From Tubulanus polymorphus (taxonomy: Eukaryota; Nemertea; Palaeonemertea; Tubulaniformes; Tubulanidae), in the NCBI RefSeq assembly GCF_964204645.1, contig NC_134029.1, positions 9,912,850-9,976,849 of the forward strand: 64,000 nucleotides of DNA. Direction: 5' to 3'. Shown in pieces: positions 24,401 to 35,854 of this stretch (within the stretch, counting starts at the first letter, position 1; every line of letters begins with the position of its first letter). Made by a program: the position numbers and the translations under genes. The notes under the pieces are model-generated. The model did no database searches and was not told where the DNA came from. It saw only the letters and a list, made by a program, of their open reading frames with translations.

Positions 24401-24878
24401 CCAGTCCAGCCTCAGGATATCCCTGAAGGACCATTTGTAAAAATTTCAGTAGATTGTGTTGGACCTATTACGAAGATGGTATGACGCAAATTGCAGTTTT
24501 CGTTTGTAACTTCACACGATACCGTGAGGCATTCGCTGTTCCGGATACCACAGCACCTACAATAGCCAGGGTCATGTATGACCAAATTCTTCTCAGATAT
24601 GGCTTCTCGCCGGGTGAATTATTAAGTGACCGGGGAAGCAATTTTCTTAGTGAAATGGTCGAAGAAATTTTGAAGCGAGCAAAGATTAAACATAAAAGAA
24701 CTGCGTCATTTAAACCAAAATGCAATGGTCTGTGTGAAGTGACAAACAAAACTATAAAAACGCTCCTTTCCATGATGATTTCTGAGAAACATACCGATTG
24801 GACCAAATATCTAAGGGCCGCAATATTTGCGTATCGTCTACGGACCCCCAGTACAGCCCTCTGTATCATTGGTTTTTT
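21405..24878 (+). pseudogene. Gypsy pol polyprotein (G3), protease to integrase core, broken
   Basis: The protease motif VLIDSGAMIFVMDS lies at about 22080-22120. RT is open from 22886, with YRLVHDYRQLNKATKID, IFTTLDLHSGYFQIP and GTFWRNI. The segment carrying the YxDD catalytic box is then missing, because the frame jumps at about 23400 to the thumb (RSFIKDYGTISKPLTALL). RNase H follows (about 23604-23945: TDASNFACVWY, TRKELAAILYGVRHF and HGNADGFSRM). Integrase starts near 24180 with a degraded zinc finger, a first Asp in ISVDCVGP (24452) and a second in LSDRGSNFL (24628). The frame stops at the piggyBac insertion. Stops and shifts occur throughout. Confidence 0.9.
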
Positions 24879-25011
24879 TTAAAAATCTACCTGAATTTTG
24901 TCGTTTAGTGAGAAATAACCTATGGTACACCGTTCTGTATAAGCTCCTGCTGCCATCTACCAGTAGTAGTAAAAGTCATTACAGTCGTTGACACTACATT
25001 CTTCTTTCAAA

Positions 25012-27761
25012 ATGGCCACTCCCATGCAGGATGTTACTGGACGCAAAAAGCCAGGTAATTTTTCACTTTATTTTTCATCAAGACCATGTGATTGTAGTGT
25101 TGACAAACAGATGATACCTTTCACCGGTAAATGTGCCGTCCGACAATTTGTTAAGAACAAGCCTAACCCAACTGGTCTAAAGAACTTTACTCTGGCTAGT
25201 CCAAGTGGTCTTGTCCTGGATTTCGAAATTTTTCAGGCAAAAATACCCTTCCAGGTGCAGCAGCAGATTGTCGTCATCCGCGAAAACTGGGAATAGGGGG
25301 ATTAGTTGTATTAAGACTTGCAGAAAGCTTGACCGTGGGTAATTCAATCTATTTTCAGAGATATTTTACAAGTACTATTCTTCTTGAAAAGCTACTTGAG
25401 CGTGGAATTTACAGGTACCATGATGAAGAAAAATAGGCCTTTTATAGTGAAATTACCAACCAAAGTTGATGGTCCACGTGGATCATACTATGCTACTAAT
25501 CGTCGTGATGCAAAAATCAGTTGTCTAGTGTGGATGGACAATAAACCCGTAATAATGGGCTCTACACGTCATTGTGGCATCCCAAATGATAACTGTCAAA
25601 GGTATTGTTCAGAGTTGCCACTTATGTGAAGCTAAAAATCCGGAAAATAAGTCGGGGTCTGGGAAAAATTTTTTAAATTAGAACGTCAGGAGATGCGTTC
25701 TGGCACAATATGCGTTATAGGCCTCACTTTCATTACCGGAAGTGTGCAGTGCTTCATCTAGCATTAAAAAAGGGCAGGGTGCTGATTTCAAATAAGGGCA
25801 TTTTTGTGCGTGATTCCATTGGAGCAAGGGCACATAATAATGCACTCACGTCTGTTTTAGGGGCAAACTGCAATGTTCCCTATTGCATAGAATCGAGGTA
25901 CCCCCTACTACGATTGAGGACTAGAAACTATGTTTAACTCTGATTTTGCCATGAGTGACACACTTGACCACAGTACATCCTTACACCTATGCCTGTCAAT
26001 GAACAAAACCAGTTGCAGACAAAAAAATAGCAGAAAAAAGCAATCTCAAAAACCAAATGATGCAGCGAAAAAGAGCCAGCAATAGTGTATAGGCCTACAT
26101 GAAATTGCATATTTTTTATCTTAGAAATATCAAATTAATTGATTTAAATTGATAGTGTTAGTGATTGGCAAGTAACTGTTGATAATTGGTAATGAGCCAG
26201 CTTAAGAACACATTATTGATATTAGGCTACTCAAACTAATTGTCTCTGCGAGTCTCTCTGTGAGTTCACCGAACAAAGTTTTTCACCTTGTATATATAAA
26301 ATTTGTCTAATAGTCTAGATAAAAAGATCTAGAGCATCACGATGTGTTCAAAAGGAATCGAATATACACTACCAGCTTTACAACGGCAGTCGCTAGAATG
26401 ATTGGCAGTAGTTTGGAAGTCAGCCAATTTCCTGGAAACTTAAACTAGGCCACGCATCTGAGGCACGTTTTCACACGATGCACACTGACTGCAGTACATT
26501 TAAATATAACCACTGATCACATGAGCTACTATCGTTGATATCATACAAGATATTTCATAGCCGTCGCAGGATACTTACTAACAGTCGGATGCGTCAGCTT
26601 ATTTTGAAAGCCCTGACTCATTACTTGTGACTGACAAGGGAAGGAAGGTGGAAGTGATGAGGGCACAAGGGCGAGCATGGGACACATCTGAAGGGCACAA
26701 GGGCGGCTATTTTCGGGGGCGTGGCAGACCGCTCCTCTATTTTTGGCTAGATGAAGCACTGAGTGTGTATCAATTTTCACGTCTGTCAATTACAATCCAA
26801 TGAAAATCTGTCGCTTCAAACTTTCAGTAAGCATTTTCTCAAAGGTTATACACTCACTCACTCCAAGATATGTCAATAACAACAATGTGTATAGATCATT
26901 TTTTCAAATAGCGATTGGTTCCGTCAAATACACCTCATATATAAACCAGAGCCAAAAACAAACGAAACGCCGGTCGATTTCGATCGTCACGTCATCATGT
27001 TTAATCGTGTACTGCGGGGTTGTTCCCACTACGTGGCAGCACAATACGGCTTTTTCCAACCCTCTACGGAGCCGTTACGTTATGATGTTTAGGGTCAAAT
27101 CCTGAATTGATTTTATTTTTTTCGCGATGTTTTCTTTTTTGGTTATTTGACTTCTCCCGAAAATCCAGAAATGAAATTGGATTTTTTTTAAATCCGGAAT
27201 TCCGGAGAAATCCGGAGAAGTGGCAACTCTGATTGTTACAAAGGACAAAGCGTATAAAGTTGTTCCACGCCCAGCCGTTGTAAAAGCATACAATGAAAAC
27301 ATGGGCGGGGTAGACTTGAAGGATAGGATGTTATCATTTTATCGTATTGCCGCTAAGTCTAGGAAATGCACTCTGCGCACAATCATGCATTTCTTAGATT
27401 TAGTTTCGGTTAATACATGGATTGAATGGAAAGCAGCAGAAATACAAAATGGAGAGGGCAGGAAACATAGATTACAGTATCTGAAATTCAAGATCGCGCT
27501 GGTCGATTTCTACTTGCTATCGATGAAGATGATGATTCCGATGATGATCATGAAATTCATAATCGTTACAATCCATTACCCGCAGAGCCTCAAAGGTATG
27601 TTAAGGCACGACACTTGCCAAGATGTGTTGACATTAGAAATTATGCGAAGTGCCGCAATCCAACATGCAAGATGAGAACACGAATTATGTGCATTTTCTG
27701 TCGAGTTTTCTTGTGTTGTAATCCAGACCGTAACTGTTTCGAAGACTTTCATAAGAAATAA
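25012..27761 (+). pseudogene. piggyBac transposase PB3 (split by hAT-like insertion)
   Basis: A short first exon starts [14 protein letters not shown] at 25012 and may splice at GTAATT. DDE parts are [14 protein letters not shown] (first Asp, about 25095), GNSIYFQRYFTSTILLEKLL (about 25345) and, after the nested insertion, YNENMGGVDLKDRML (third Asp, about 27290). The second catalytic position reads Gln in FQRYF where relatives have Asp. The C-terminal Cys/His tail (KCRNPTCKMRTRIMCIFC) ends at 27761 after a frame change. Removing 25610-27231 and one 6-bp repeat would bring the two halves together. There are extra stops, including one near 25432. Confidence 0.85.
25610..27231. mobile_element. 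Non-autonomous hAT-like element nested in PB3
   Basis: Perfect 14-bp terminal inverted repeats CAGAGTTGCCACTT (25610-25623 and 27218-27231), flanked by a 6-bp target duplication ATTGTT (25604-25609 and 27232-27237). The interior shows no transposase. Its ends resemble those of the full hAT element at 41344 (CAGGGCTGCCAACC), also with a 6-bp duplication. Interior frames, such as 25710-25937, match nothing I recognise. Confidence 0.85.
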
Positions 27762-28089
27762 TTTTTTGTTTAAAGTGATTCCACATCAAAACTGTTATTA
27801 TGGTGAATCTAAATTGGTGAATCTATTATGCTTAATCTAAGCATTTTCAGGCAAAAATAAAGAGTTATGATTTGTATAATATTTGGTGTTTTTTAATGAC
27901 TTGAATCTCAAGGTTCAGAGTACTGTACCATTTTTGGGGGCCAAACCAGGCCAGATTTTCAAAATTTCTCCTAGGATATTGTTTATGCTCTAAAATGAGC
28001 ATGTATACCAAAAATGATCAAAATCCATAAAAAATTTACCCTTGGGTCTGTAGAGGGTATGATACGAGTCCAATGAAATCGATTGCGAA

Positions 28090-28664
28090 TTTCAGTCCGT
28101 TTTTTACCTAATGTTCCTTAGACATCCCAACACTCCGTTGGATAATGCATTATTGGAGCCAACTATAAACCCTAATGATTTGAATGAACACGTGCGTTTA
28201 GCTCAGAACAAATTAGAATACATGTATAAAGTAGCTAGAGATGCACTAGGGAATGCACAATCCGATTTTAAGAGACAGTATGAAAAATGGCCTCTGCACC
28301 TGACTATAGGTTACTAGGAAATTACAGAAAAGATTCATGTATTCAGGTAAATACATGAAAAATCCAGTAGCTGCGGATCGTCTGAAGCCATTTATACACC
28401 GTGACATTCTACCCATTGGCACTCAGCCTGACGACCCTGGATTATGATCTCGCAACTACCGATGACGATTTAGTTGATATTCCAGATGACGTGTATATCA
28501 TCAAAGAACTATTAGGCGATAAAATTATTGATGGGAAGCGTCACTTTAAAATATGGTGGGAACGCTATACTAGACAAGAAGCTACATTTGAACCTGAGGA
28601 AAATATCTTGAATCCTAAATTGATTGAGGACTATTTTAAGTTGAGAAAAAAAACAAAAAAATAA
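28090..28664 (+). pseudogene. Gypsy integrase C-terminus with chromodomain (G3)
   Basis: Coding resumes after PB3 with LMFLRHPNTPLDNAL, the conserved segment after the integrase core. A spacer with a stop near 28316 follows. Then comes an open frame 28401-28664 ending in a chromodomain (about 28490-28650: YIIKELLGDKII...FKIWWERY...ATFEPEENI). The usual VKW.G core is IWWERY here and the cage Trp context is altered. It corresponds to the chromodomain at 11812 in G1. Two breaks separate it from the core. Confidence 0.8.
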
Positions 28665-28734
28665 GTAAAGTTAAATTTGGGGGTAAATTAGTGAGGTGTA
28701 CAGAGTTTTGTTTTCCTTCTTCTTTTAGACCGGA

Positions 28735-30728
28735 TATGAAGGTTCAAATGTTTCTCATTGGTATGGTGATGGCGGTTATGACGCACCAGACAGGCGCATC
28801 CTCTAATTCAGTCGTGATGCTTAATTGGGGGTGGTTTTTAATAAGTTTACTGCAATTTTGAAAGGGTGTCCTAGTATAGGCACGCGTTTTGTATTCCGTG
28901 GCCCAAGTTCGATTTAGATAATATTGCCGAATTACCCTGTCCTCGTCAGCCTGGGAACTCGCCCTATGATGGCTGCGATATTTTAAACTTCGTTTTAAGG
29001 AAGTTGAACCTACAGATTGGTGAAACTCGAAAAGAACTTAATGCGAACATCGCTATCATAAAATCTCTGATACCCGTTAAGGCAAATAATAAACGGAAAC
29101 GAGCTTTAGGATTTTTTGGCAGCATTGCAAAATCACTTTTTGGCTTGGCTTCCGACGATGAGGTTCAAGCCTTGAAACAGCATGTAGGGAAGATGGAATC
29201 GGGTTTAGTGGGGATGACGGATCAGATTGTCCAGCAAGGGAAAACTTTAAATTCATTCATGAACACAACGAACAAACGAATTGAAAATGCTATGGATGGG
29301 ATTGAACAAAATTATAAGTTACTACAACAATTCGCTGACACTTATAAGCGACAGACAGCAATCTTTCGTGAATCTCAAAAAACTATCTAGGCTAAATATA
29401 TCCGTTTCTTTCTTGTCTGTTCTCATTGGCAATATGGTAGATTAACAATATCGATTTGGAATAGTAGTTCGACACTCCGATGAACTGTTACAGGCAACGC
29501 AACTTCTTTTAGATGGGTTCCTGCCCATAACAATGGTGGGTCCGGAGAAGATTATAACAGTGGTGAACCACGTTGAGAATCTTTTGAGTGATCACTATCC
29601 GAGCTTTAAGGTCACCCATAATCACCCTAGTTTTTACTATCAAATGCGTGACATCGCTTTTACGCAAACCGATCAATATCTATACGATACTATTGCGGTT
29701 CCGATACACAGTATAGCTGGGTTCATGGACGCATATCACATCGATGCCCTAGCAGTTCCGTCTAATGCTACCAGCGCAAATACTACGAAGATTGTAGGGC
29801 TACCTCAGTATATAGCGATTACTAAAGATAGCGAGTATTATACCGAGTTTGATAGTGATAGTTATTGTCATGTACAGGACGGGACCTTTAGTTCTGTTCG
29901 ACGACTAGGTCCCTTAATTCTAGAAACAAATTGTCATGAGCGTCTGCCCTTTTCTGGGATCAGCCGGACGAAGTGATGAAGCGATGTGACATCCGCTATG
30001 AGGAGGCATTGCTATTTGAGGGCAGCTACAAATTAGCTGATGGACGTTACCTTCTTTCTTCGGACGATCAGGTCTGGATGATGCATTGCTCTGACAGGCA
30101 GGTTAAATCTTTCACCGGCTGTAGGCTATGTGTGATGACTGTACCATATTTTTGCTCGATAATTGCTTCGACTTTTAGGATTCCATACAAATTGACTGGT
30201 TGTCAGCTTGGAAAGGTTGACAAGACAGCACTTCACGTCATTAACCTGCCTGTCTTACATTCATTGTTTTCAGACAAGGCCGCTCTGAGGAAAATCCGCG
30301 GGAATGAATTAGCTACAGCTCCTTTAGTTCAATTACCAGAGTTTAAATTAGCGAAGGGGGATTGGGACTCCTTAGCAAGTAAAGAAGCTGCATATTCCAC
30401 GGATCTTAAGAAGTTGACAAAAGCCCATAAAGAAAACATTCAACTGTTTGCTTCGAAAGCTAAAGCCCTAAAGCAGGACCTAGCCTTGGATAACATCCAT
30501 AGCTACCTGTTGTCATCGCCGACGTCACTTGGTATCTTATCAGTGCCTACCATTCTCAGCATAATTGCTATAGCCATTTCTTTATATATGTTCTTAACTG
30601 CGCGGTTTAACCTAGCGTCATTATTTCCGGTCGCAGCACTTCTTGAGTCCCAAAATGTTCCTCTGGTGGAGTCAAATAAGACTCTCACGTTTGTTGACTC
30701 CTTTAAAGGTGTACAAGATTCTCTTTGA
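28735..30728 (+). pseudogene. Envelope-like (baculovirus F-like) gene of Gypsy G3, broken
   Basis: It starts just after the chromodomain frame. A signal-like hydrophobic stretch occurs near 28745-28800. A tetrabasic furin-type cleavage site lies near 29090-29105, directly followed by a Gly/Phe-rich fusion-peptide-like segment and then a long heptad-like helical region (to about 29385). Ectodomain frames follow (29533-29976 and 29973-30728) with many Cys. A transmembrane segment lies at about 30520-30605. This order is that of F-type fusion proteins in errantiviruses and baculoviruses. Stops and shifts at about 28860, 29390 and 29976 break the gene. It is an old genomic copy. Confidence 0.7.
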
Positions 30729-30751
30729 TATGTAGAGTATGATATACTTTT

Positions 30752-31323
30752 ATGCTGGATACTTTTATGCTTGTAGCCGTACTGTATTGTTTGGCCCATT
30801 ATATCTATGATGATGTCCGACATCTTATTCATTTGATTCGCGGTTCAAGATGCGGGGTTAATCGCTGCCATTCTCAGGTCACAGCAGAAATTTCAGATGG
30901 GGTATCTTGCATCTTATTGCCGTTGTTAGACATTACAGCGTGTCCCGGAGAGATACAGCTTTTAGGTTGCCGACTCTCCGTGGGGTTATCTGTTATTCGC
31001 GTTATCTGAAGCTGGACATTCACCTTAATTGGATTTCAGATCTTAAGCTTGTTTTCGGTAATGTTGAAATACTAGTGTCTGATAAGGTACGCATCACACC
31101 ATCTGTGTATAGACAGGTTGACCAAATCAAGAAGTCGAAGTTTTGCTTAAGCCTGTACCTTAAGCATCATGACCTCTTGATGCCTATCATTGCTAAGGCC
31201 AAAGATAATCCTGCTGTTTTGGTCCTTGATTCTAGTGGTCGGGGCAGTAAGAGTGATGGGTTCACTCCACTTTTGAGGGGGGAAAATACTATCTATCCTC
31301 CCTTGCCGAGCTACAGGCCATGA
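30752..31323 (+). pseudogene. Unrecognised reading frames after the env-like gene (G3)
   Basis: A hydrophobic start (30760-30820) leads into a Cys-containing stretch (to about 30990), and after a frame change a 100-residue hydrophilic region ends at 31323. G1 has a comparable arrangement at 14133-14408: a hydrophobic segment followed by a short hydrophilic domain. It may be the cytoplasmic end of Env or a separate small gene. I know of no match. Confidence 0.4.
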
Positions 31324-31451
31324 CCTTCTCATTGAGATGATGTAATTCTTCTATAAGAAATATTAACTTATTATTTATTTATACACTCATCTATTTACGA
31401 GTAAGTTCATTCGTAGTCTTTACTTACCGACTTCCGATAGTATTCTGGGTT

Positions 31452-31475
31452 AGTGTTATTATTATTATTATCATC
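31452..31475. repeat. (TTA)n microsatellite
   Basis: Run of TTATTATTATTA with an ATC variant at the end, just left of piggyBac PB4. Confidence 0.8.
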
Positions 31476-31506
31476 ATATACATGTATATTGTTTTTTCTT
31501 TATTGA

Positions 31507-34377
31507 TTAAAACCCTATGTTGCATATTGGTTACTGAAGTAACTATAGGATAAATTTGGCCTTAATAACCAATGGCTTAATATTTTCCACCAATGCATAG
31601 ATGTACACTTTATTTACCTAGCTTAGTACAATATATGTTGGATAGGTGGCTCTACGTGAGAGTTTCATAGTTCCAAGATGGCGGCCTCCAGGCCAGCAAG
31701 GTGAGTTTTCAATTTTTTTTAGAAAGACAGTCAGTATACCTCAGTGAGGCCTTGCATTCATGAAACTAAGTGTTAGATATATGATATATGTTGCATAGAA
31801 CATGCTAACATCAAAGAGTTTTCATGGAAAAGTGAACTCAAAAAATAAATGATGATTTTGTATCATGGTTACTGTAGTGTACATTGCGCATCAATGGTAA
31901 ATCTTGTCTGGTCACTTGAGTAACCATCATGCATTCACGGATGAAATGTCATTTTTATTTCAGGAGTAAAAGAACACTCCTAAATGTTTCTGAGGTGATG
32001 GAGAGGGTGCTAGAGGATGATAATGAATTATCTGAGATTGAAAGTGTTTCTGGTGACGATATGGAAGATGACAACTATCCTTCTGGAAGTGACAATAATA
32101 GATTTTCAGCATCAGACGGTGATGATGAGTCAGAGTATGAACCAGGCGCCGCTAGTGGTAATGGAACAGAATCAGAGGATGCACCTGAAACTGACTCGGA
32201 GGATGAAATTGATCCCGATAGTCATGGAGACGGGCCGCCACAAAATAAAAAGAGTCACCCTAATGATAAGAAAGGAAAAGCAAAGACAAACTCCGAAAAA
32301 AAGTAAGATATTACAGGTTTCAGGATTTGAGTGGTTCCTTGAATTACTGCTGCTGACAAAAGTATTGGAAACTTATGTAGATGCTTCTCCCATAGACTGA
32401 AGGGGTTGACCTAATACTAAATGTCTTTTTTTATGGATTTCAGTGGTAGAAAAGAATGGAAATGGGTGCACGCTGACTTGAGTGTACACGTGTCAACTGA
32501 GAACAAATTAGAACCGAGAAATGAAGCAGCAACTACACTTACGGCCATTGAAATGTTCTTAGTGATGGTCGGCGGTGATAAAACATTTGAACTGTTGGCT
32601 CAGGAGGCAAACCGTCTGAAGTTTCAGTTAGACAAACAGAAAATCAAAAGTATTACACCAATAGAAATGAAAAGATTTTTTGGAATAGTTTTATATATGT
32701 CCGTGGTTCACCTCCCCCGTAGGAGGATGTATTGGTCCAAAAACACCAAACAACCCGTAGTTTCAAATTCAATGTCCGTAAACAGGTTTGACCTGATAAT
32801 GTATCTTTTACATGTCAGCGACAACGAGCTGCAGAAGCAAAAAGGTGAGCGAGGTTACGATAGGCTTTACAAAGTGCGGCCATTACTTGACATTTCTTCA
32901 AAATCATTTGCTAGATATGCAAAATTTGAGGCACATTATTCGATAGATGAGCAGATTGTACCCTTCAAGAGCCAAAGCTCATTGAAGACATACAACAAAA
33001 ACAAACCAAATAAATGGGTTTACAAAGTTTGGGCCCTGGCCGGGCAATCCGGTTTCATACATAAGTTCTACTTTTATGGGGATAATCAGGTACCTGAATT
33101 AGAGACACAACCTGGTGCAGGTAAAAGCGGAGCTGTGGTATTGTATCTGGTGAATGGGTTACCAGCAGAAACCTATTTCTATTTTGACAACTACTTTGCG
33201 TCTCCGCAATTACTTTTAGAGTTGAGTTCGCATAACGCATATGGTACATGTACTCTCAGAAAAGGTAGAGATGGGAAATGCCCTTTGAAATCTGAAAAAG
33301 AATTACGAAAATTAGGTCGTGGCTCTGTAGATTATAAAAGCAGTGATGGAGTTATAATTTGCAAGTGGTTTGATAATAAAGTGGTAACAGTTGGCTCAAA
33401 CAAACATTCTGTAGAGCCGATGAAACTTTCTAAGAGATGGGATAAGAAGAACAAGAAGTATATTGAAATACCCTGTTCTTATATAATAAAAGCTTACAAC
33501 AAATGTATGGGTGGGGTTGATCGATGTGATTAGCTCATGTCATTGTATAGGACGAAACTCAAAACAAGAAAGTGGTATAAGAGGATTATATTCCATCTAG
33601 TAGATCTCTGTATTTGTAATGCCTGGACATTGCTTCAAGCTAAAGTCCCAAAAGTAAAGCAGTTGGCGTACTTCAAAATAGATGTAGCTAATTGCCTGAT
33701 GACTTCTGATGAAGGTACATGTAATTTGAATGAGGAGAATGGAAATCAAGGTCCTGATAATCCTGCAGACACCACTTCTGTTAGGGCTATTGATATCCCC
33801 GATTATGTACGCTTTCACGGAATGCACCTTCCCAAACAGGAAGCTTCAATCCCAAAATGGTGCAAATTTCCTGGTTGCCACAGACGTACAAAGTATCTGT
33901 GCATGAAATGTAGAATCTATTTATGCATTGACAAACTGACTAACTGTTTCTATAATTTTCATGTGAAATAAAAATGTTCAAGGGACCACTGTTATGGAGA
34001 GTAAATTTGTGAGCATCAGAATGTCCTGTAAAATGTGAAATTACTGTTTCGTGAATTTTCTAATAAGAAATAAAAGAATTTGTTGAGTTCATTTAGAAAA
34101 AAGTTAGTTTTATTTCCTTTATATCTTTTATGGAGCTATTCTAACTGAAAAAAGGAGAAAAATTGTTGTGAATGCATGTATCCTATATTGGTTACTCAAG
34201 TTGCCAAACGTTACTGATGCATGATGGTTACTAGAGTAACCATGGGCCACAGAGTAGATTTTGGCAAATTTGGAAAAAAAAATTGTGATATATTGCCTAA
34301 AGGACTCCTAACAACCCCACTCATGCAAAGGCAAGCCAATATGAGTACTAAAAGTGCTTCATGCAACAAAGGGTTAA
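31507..34377 (+). mobile_element. piggyBac-like element PB4, nearly complete
   Basis: Left TTAA at 31507-31510 is followed by AACCCTATGTTGCA. The right end reads TGCAACAAAGGG and TTAA at 34374-34377. Inverted, the termini agree over CCCT(A/T)TGTTGCA, with two extra bases after the left TTAA. Both ends carry subterminal GGTTACT..AGTAACC-type palindromes. The transposase lies between, in one orientation. This is the best preserved autonomous-type copy in the window. Confidence 0.85.
31678..33971 (+). pseudogene. piggyBac transposase PB4: three exons, one in-frame TAG
   Basis: Exon 1 is 31678-31700 (ATGGCGGCC..., donor GTGAGT). Exon 2 is 31964-32302 (acceptor TTTCAG, donor GTAAGA). Exon 3 is 32444-33971 (acceptor TTTCAG). 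Phases agree at both junctions. Exon 2 gives the acidic N-terminus. Exon 3 gives the DDE domain with all three Asp contexts: YSIDEQIVPFKS (about 32940), YFDNYFASPQ (about 33185) and KCMGGVDRCD (about 33505). The zinc-binding tail follows (CKFPGCHR...CMKC...C, about 33860-33950). The sole lesion is TAG at 33531-33533, where relatives have Gln (GVDxxDQ). About 630 residues. One stop codon in an otherwise open, correctly spliced frame suggests recent activity. Confidence 0.9.
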
Positions 34378-35227
34378 GTGTTAGGAACTGAGGGTGCATT
34401 GTTTGTCCTTGTTGTGTTCTTTTAATTACTATAATTGTAGACACAGCATTGGGAGTAATTTGATTTAGTATAGGATGCATTAGTAGTATATTAGGTTTTG
34501 TTTAGATTTATATTTGTTATTTATACGATCGAATTGGGGGTACTTTTCGCTAAGACTGAATATTTTACGTCTGAATTTGAGTTGCACTGTTTGTTATCTG
34601 GTCATTGATATTTTGATCTATACATTCATTTGAGTCTTTTTCCTGGCGATAACTGCGACCTTGCAAAGATTTTGTAGAGTTGCTGCCTGTTCGTCAACCT
34701 CGTCTGGACAGTGCTAAGGCCAGAATGTGATCGTCTCCGGTACATGCTACTATTCATCCAGAGCTACTTGCCAAGATACTGTAACTTGCGTTGAGTTACG
34801 AACAGATTCATCGAACGGGGGACAATTGTATTTGCGCGGTGAGAGACTGATGACTGTGCGGTAGCGCCATCTAACTTGTAAGTAACGCAATCCAATCCGA
34901 CCCTTCCCCTTTTGTCTTTTCTTTCTCTTTGTAGACAACCATCTAAAGAGGTAGACGTGTTTGATCTTTGATCCGTAGAAATCATTTGTATTCGCACCTT
35001 TTGTTATATCGCAGGCTTTGTTCAATGACTAAGTAAACAGTCAACTATACGAGTAACCGCATAGGCCTCCTTAGGTTTCCCCGGTCATTTTAGATAGACA
35101 TTTAATAGAACACAGCGGTAACTTAGTTAGTGGGCCAAGAACAGAACACGCTACGGTCGCTAATCCACAGTCTCGCGTGTTCAAATACTACAAAGCAGCG
35201 TATTCAGTTAGTCTATACATAACGATT
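34378..35227. other. 5' flank of the Ngaro-like element; no gene
   Basis: No coding motif recognised. It probably includes the terminal repeat and leader of the Ngaro-like element whose first ORF starts at 35228. I could not delimit a repeat that recurs at its 3' end. Confidence 0.4.
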
Positions 35228-35854
35228 ATGGATCCGGCCTTGGCAGCGGTTGTTTTAGGAGATAGCTATATCCGGCGACTGGAAACATTCCTATGGACCC
35301 AGTCATATCTGTTCCCAGCAGCTTCAAGAGGCTGGAACATGTCTGAACATAACTTTCATGACCCCCTGATGATAGGGTTAAGAGGGGGTACAGTTACGGT
35401 TATAAGCCACCCAACCTTTTTTAAAGAACAGGTCAGGCCCCTAGAGCCGCCGCTGGTGGTTTTAAAGATAGGGGGTAATGATTTGGACAACCCAGCGGTT
35501 AAACCTGCAGAGGTAGGCTACAGAGTCTATGACCTGGCAAAGGCTTTCCTAGCCCAAGCGAATTGTAATATCATCATTTGCCAGGTCTAAAACCGTCAGA
35601 AATGGCGTAATTTCACGGCCTGTGAGGGCAATAAGAGGGTTCAGGAGATGATTTTCTTCCTCCAGTTCGTTTGCCAGGGGCTACCAAGGCTTATATTTTG
35701 GAAACACAAGGGTCTCTGGCAGTCAAAACAAAATCTGTATGCAAAGGACGGGGTCCATCTTTACGGTTTGGGCCATTTCAAGCTTTTTAGAAGTATTAGA
35801 GGTGCCATTATCTATGGTGCTAAAAGCCTCCCCAAGGCTGAGAAAGGGCAGTAG
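35228..35854 (+). pseudogene. SGNH/GDSL-type hydrolase ORF, one stop codon
   Basis: The ATG at 35228 opens MDPALAAVVLGDSYIRRLE. GDSY holds the nucleophile Ser of block I. Block III is LKIGGNDLDN (about 35465). After a single TAA at 35588-35590 the same frame goes on to block V, AKDGVHLYGLGHFKLF (about 35742), with the Asp-x-x-His pair. About 208 codons, a typical size for a minimal SGNH domain. Only one lesion separates it from an open gene. It lies upstream of the minisatellite and gag. A second, more decayed copy in the same position occurs at 19870. SGNH domains act as esterases or lipases, but the substrate in retroelements is unknown. Confidence 0.8.

Larger units (their letters stand above)
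24879..28105 (+). mobile_element. piggyBac-like element PB3 inserted in Gypsy G3 integrase
   Basis: A TTAA at 24879-24882 marks the left edge where integrase coding ends. Integrase-like coding resumes with YLMFLRHP near 28100. The right edge lacks a clean TTAA, so the boundary is approximate. The ends show weak inverted similarity (AATTCAG near each end). The element holds a split transposase and a nested hAT-like insertion. Confidence 0.65.
21405..31330 (+). mobile_element. Gypsy element G3: protease, RT, RNase H, integrase, chromodomain, env-like gene
   Basis: The most complete Gypsy copy, read on the plus strand with an insertion of piggyBac PB3 inside integrase (about 24880-28105). No LTRs were recognised at either end. 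Gene order is pol, then a chromodomain, then env-like coding, then a further tail reading frame. Confidence 0.8.
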
